Source: Anaerococcus rubeinfantis (GTDB lineage Bacteria; Bacillota; Clostridia; Tissierellales; Peptoniphilaceae). From it: a DNA stretch of 64,000 bases. Below, one piece after another: positions 60,266 to 64,000 of the stretch. Where the stretch lies: positions 620,001 to 684,000 of the forward strand of contig NZ_LN913016.1 of NCBI RefSeq assembly GCF_001487145.1, written 5' to 3'. The position numbers and the translations under genes were made by a program. Numbering within the stretch: position 1 is the stretch's first letter; the number at the start of each line of letters is the position of its first letter. The notes below the pieces were generated by a model. The model saw nothing but the letters and a program-made list of their open reading frames with translations, was not told where the DNA came from and searched no databases.

Positions 60266-62112
60266 TGAATAATCAAATAAAAGAAAAACTAAAAGAGTTA
60301 CCAGGCTTACCAGGCGTGTATATAATGAGAAATAGCCAAGATGAAATAATCTATGTTGGAAAGGCTATAAATTTAAAAAAACGTGTAAGTCAATATTTTG
60401 ATAATAACAAAAATAAGGGCAGAAAAGTCCTTGCCATGGTAAGTCATATAGATCATTTTGAATATATAATTGTAGAAAATGAGGTCGAAGCTCTAGTATT
60501 AGAATCAAATCTAATAAAGAAAAACAGACCGAGATACAATATTGTTTTAAGAGATGATAAGCAGTACCCATATATAAAAATAACAAATGAGAAATTTCCA
60601 AGAATTCAAAAGGTAAGAAATGTAAAAAAAGATAAGGGCTTTTACTTTGGCCCTTATCCTGATGCCTATGCAGTAAATGATGTAATAGAATTGTTTCACA
60701 GTCTTTATCCCTTTAGAACCTGCAATTTGAATTTTGACAAGGGTCAAAAGCTAGATAGACCTTGCCTAAATTATTACATCCACAGGTGTAAGGCTCCCTG
60801 TATTGGAAATGAAAATGAAGTTGAGTATATGGAGAATATAAAAAAAATAAAGGATTTTTTAGAAAATAAATCAGACCATATACCAAATTTAGTAATAGAA
60901 AAAATGAACAAGGCAAGTGCTAGCTTGGATTTTGAAAATGCTGCAAAATACAGAGATTACCATAGGGCCTTGTCAACCATTTCTCAAAAACAAAAAGTTA
61001 CCACTACAAATGGAGATGATATGGATATTATTGCCATGTCTAAGGGGATATTTTATGTTACCATGCAGGTGTTTTTTATGAGAGATGGGAAAATTGTCGA
61101 TAGGGAACACTTTATAATAAAAGATGATTATAGGGAAGATGATGCAGATATTATGTCATCATTTATGAAACAATTTTACCTAAATCTAATGTATGTACCA
61201 AAAGAAATTTTGGTTAGAACCATGCCATCAGATCAAAAGCTTTTAAAATCATTTATAGAAAATAAAAAAGGGAAAAAAGTTAGCATAACTTGCCCAAAAC
61301 TTGGAAACAAAAAAGACTTAGTGGATATGGCTTACAGAAATGCAAGTGACATGATGAAAAAATATGAAAAAAGGCTTGAAGAAAAAGAAAGAAAAAAACA
61401 TTCTGGTCTAAATGGCTTAAAAGAGATTTTAAATTTAAAAGCTATAAATAGGATTGAAGCATACGATATTTCAAATACATCGGGAGTCCAATCAGTTGGA
61501 TCAATGGTTGTATTTCAAAATGGAATAGCTGAAAGAAAAGAGTATAGAAAATTTAAAATAAAAACTATAGAAGGCCCGGATGATTATCATTCACTTGAAG
61601 AGGTTCTTACAAGAAGATTTCAAAGGGCAAAAAAAGAAATTAAAAATAATAACACCTATACAGGATTTGGAAAACTCCCAGATTTAATTTTGATGGACGG
61701 AGGCAAGGGTCAAGTAAAGTCCGCAAAAAAAGTCTTGGAAAAATTAAATTTTTCAATCGAAGTTGCAGGTCTTGTTAAAGACGATAAGCATACAACAAGA
61801 GCTATTATCTATGAAAATGAAGAAATACCAATAAAAAAACGAGATCCAGTCTACAAATTAATCTATGAAATTCAAGAAGAAGCTCACAGATTTGCCATAA
61901 ATTATCATAGAAAATTAATGAGTCAAACTATGAAAAAATCTGAGCTTGACAAAATTAATGGTATAGGAAAAAGAAAAAAAGAAAATCTTTTAAGGCATTT
62001 TAAAAGTATAAAAAATATAAAAAAAGCAAGCCTTGAAGAATTGATGGAAGTAGATTTGATTGGAGAAAATCAAGCTCTTGAAATAATAAAATATTTCAAA
62101 TTAAATAATTAA
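60265..62112 (+). CDS. uvrC: Excinuclease ABC subunit C
   Basis: 615 residues from the ATG overlapping the pepP stop. GIY-YIG nuclease domain (LPGVYIMRNSQDEIIYVGKAINLKKRVSQYF), a cysteine cluster (FRTC...RPCLNYYIHRCKAPC), UVR motif region, the RNase H-like C-terminal nuclease (IEAYDISNTSGVQSVGSMVVF...DLILMDGGKGQV), and tandem helix-hairpin-helix (LDKINGIGKRKKENLLRHF). It makes both incisions in nucleotide-excision repair. Confidence 0.96.
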   Translation: MNNQIKEKLKELPGLPGVYIMRNSQDEIIYVGKAINLKKRVSQYFDNNKNKGRKVLAMVSHIDHFEYIIVENEVEALVLESNLIKKNRPRYNIVLRDDKQYPYIKITNEKFPRIQKVRNVKKDKGFYFGPYPDAYAVNDVIELFHSLYPFRTCNLNFDKGQKLDRPCLNYYIHRCKAPCIGNENEVEYMENIKKIKDFLENKSDHIPNLVIEKMNKASASLDFENAAKYRDYHRALSTISQKQKVTTTNGDDMDIIAMSKGIFYVTMQVFFMRDGKIVDREHFIIKDDYREDDADIMSSFMKQFYLNLMYVPKEILVRTMPSDQKLLKSFIENKKGKKVSITCPKLGNKKDLVDMAYRNASDMMKKYEKRLEEKERKKHSGLNGLKEILNLKAINRIEAYDISNTSGVQSVGSMVVFQNGIAERKEYRKFKIKTIEGPDDYHSLEEVLTRRFQRAKKEIKNNNTYTGFGKLPDLILMDGGKGQVKSAKKVLEKLNFSIEVAGLVKDDKHTTRAIIYENEEIPIKKRDPVYKLIYEIQEEAHRFAINYHRKLMSQTMKKSELDKINGIGKRKKENLLRHFKSIKNIKKASLEELMEVDLIGENQALEIIKYFKLNN

Positions 62113-62122
62113 AGAGGAAAAA

Positions 62123-63055
62123 ATGGGAAAACAAACAAGTGTAAAATTAAAAGATGTGGTTGATATTTTGGGCCTTGAAATAGTTCATAAATCGACAGAT
62201 TATGATGAAGTCATTTTGCAAAGTCCAGATATCAATAGACCAGGTCTTCAATTGACGGGATATTTGGAAGAATTTCCATATAAAAGACTTCAAATTATTG
62301 GTAGTGTTGAATACACTTACTTAACAAGTCTTGATAATAAAATGCAATATGAAAGATTTAGGGGGATTTTATCTTACAAAATGCCAGCTATTCTTTTTTC
62401 ATACAACGCAAAACTTCCAAAAGATATCTTAGATTTAGCAGATTATTACGATATAACAATATTAAGATCAAAATTGCCAACAACAAAATTAACTTCAATT
62501 ATTTCTCAAGAACTAGAATATATTTTTGCAGATAGGACTCAAGTTCACGGCGAATTATTGGAAGTTTTTGGTGTAGGAGTTTTAATACTTGGAGAAAGTT
62601 CTGTTGGTAAAAGTGAAACAGCACTAGACCTTGTAAACAGAGGACACAGGCTAGTTGCAGATGATGTGGTAGAAATGGCAGCTTATGACAATAAAGTTGT
62701 AGGACAAGCGCCAGAAAACATTAGGCACTATACTGAGATCAGAGGACTTGGAATTGTTGATGTAAGAAGATTATATGGAACAGGATCTGTAAAAGTTTCA
62801 ACAGAAATTGATTTGGTAATAGAACTTGAACATTGGAGAGAAGATTACGAATATGATAGACTTGGACTTGATGATCATTTTACAGAAATTCTAAATGTAG
62901 AAATTCCAAAAATACTAATTCCAGTTAGGGCTGGAAGAAATTTAGCGATGATTATAGAAGTTGCTGCAATGAATCAAAGAGAAAAATCAATGGGCTATAA
63001 TGCAGCAAAAGTTATGACTGATAATTTATTTAAAGATTCTAGCAATGATAATTAG
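62123..63055 (+). CDS. hprK: HPr kinase/phosphorylase
   Basis: 310 residues. Walker A GESSVGKSETALDL, the HprK signature IRGLGIVDVRRLYGTG (EIRGLGIVDV), VADDVVEM and the N-terminal DRTQVHGEL. It phosphorylates HPr at Ser46 in response to fructose-1,6-bisphosphate and ATP, governing carbon catabolite control in Firmicutes. It is separated from uvrC by 10 nt. The usual downstream lgt is absent; pyruvate:ferredoxin oxidoreductase follows with its own promoter. Confidence 0.96.
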   Translation: MGKQTSVKLKDVVDILGLEIVHKSTDYDEVILQSPDINRPGLQLTGYLEEFPYKRLQIIGSVEYTYLTSLDNKMQYERFRGILSYKMPAILFSYNAKLPKDILDLADYYDITILRSKLPTTKLTSIISQELEYIFADRTQVHGELLEVFGVGVLILGESSVGKSETALDLVNRGHRLVADDVVEMAAYDNKVVGQAPENIRHYTEIRGLGIVDVRRLYGTGSVKVSTEIDLVIELEHWREDYEYDRLGLDDHFTEILNVEIPKILIPVRAGRNLAMIIEVAAMNQREKSMGYNAAKVMTDNLFKDSSNDN

Positions 63056-63079
63056 CTTGTGAAAATATTTGATATTTAC

Positions 63080-63108
63080 TTGACTAATGACAAGATAATG
63101 ATTATACT
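63080..63108 (+). promoter_or_regulatory. SigA promoter of pyruvate:ferredoxin oxidoreductase
   Basis: TTGACT (63080-63085), 17-bp spacer, TATACT (63103-63108), 50 bp before the start. Confidence 0.7.
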
Positions 63109-63158
63109 TAAAATAGTGTTAACGATAATTGATTCATATAATTTTTAGGAGGTCTTAG

Positions 63159-64000
<842 letters not shown>

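Noticed and set aside
63052-63078. TTGTGAAA half-site before pyruvate:ferredoxin oxidoreductase as a Rex operator
   Set aside because: Only one half matches; the second half is degenerate.

Overview
The window is a very AT-rich, gene-dense chromosomal segment of a low-GC Gram-positive anaerobe. An oxygen-independent lifestyle is suggested by a [FeFe]-hydrogenase maturase (HydF), a pyruvate:ferredoxin oxidoreductase, an 8Fe-8S ferredoxin and a two-subunit iron-sulfur L-serine dehydratase. Firmicute markers are HprK, RicT/YaaT, DarA, a large SRP RNA beside dnaX, CsoR-CopA and a WalR-type promoter. No sporulation genes are seen. The combination, with a D-aspartate-ligase-like ATP-grasp enzyme, fits Tissierellia/Peptoniphilaceae (Anaerococcus-like), but the genus is an inference. 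No phage, insertion sequence with transposase, or CRISPR array was seen.

Layout. 1-1250: end of a sensor kinase, a decayed LytTR regulator and a repeat element. 1.2-7.7 kb: K+ channel, two tandem secreted class-A-like serine hydrolases, membrane proteins, serine dehydratase. 7.7-14 kb: second repeat copy, glyoxalase-II-like hydrolase, a fluoride riboswitch controlling a cation/proton antiporter, hydrolase, Nudix, lactate dehydrogenase, ECF S component. 14-20 kb: tRNA-Lys, C39-like lipoprotein, preQ1 riboswitch-queT, Asp23, the copA-csoR copper operon, acylphosphatase. 20-28.4 kb: DeoR regulator with sugar-phosphate kinase, ALDH, the dnaG-rpoD-trmK-nif3 cluster. 28.4-33 kb: RNase P RNA, a secreted SH3b-NlpC/P60 hydrolase with a WalR box, a divergent FolD, an ATP-grasp cross-bridge ligase.

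33-45 kb: tpx, rplY, the tmk-darA-holB-ricT operon, ferredoxin, uracil permease, tRNA-Thr, tuf, a GHL13-type lipoprotein, a PsiE/CorC fusion, and an AraC regulator divergent from a branching-enzyme-like protein that lacks the GH13 catalytic residues. 45-64 kb: CbpB-like CBS protein, SRP RNA and tRNA-Ser, dnaX-ybaB-recR, hydF, UvrD-type helicase, nitroreductase, map, brnQ, thiolase, third repeat copy, tdk-ychF, pepP-uvrC-hprK and the start of pyruvate:ferredoxin oxidoreductase.

Themes. (1) RNA and promoter control is readable: fluoride and preQ1 riboswitches, a CsoR operator, a WalR box, and a recurring GGGTA -10-like element before Asp23, thiol peroxidase, aldehyde dehydrogenase, glyoxalase II, Nudix, acylphosphatase and a DUF4298 gene, suggesting a SigB-like general stress regulon. 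(2) At least two genes (deoR-type regulator, tmk) appear to be leaderless. (3) copA seems to encode both the full copper ATPase and, through an internal ribosome site, a free CopZ-like chaperone. (4) Two enzyme-family members (GlgB-like, FolD-like) have lost catalytic residues. (5) K+ channel, DarA and CbpB suggest c-di-AMP-linked potassium control. (6) A modular intergenic repeat of about 210-290 bp occurs three times.
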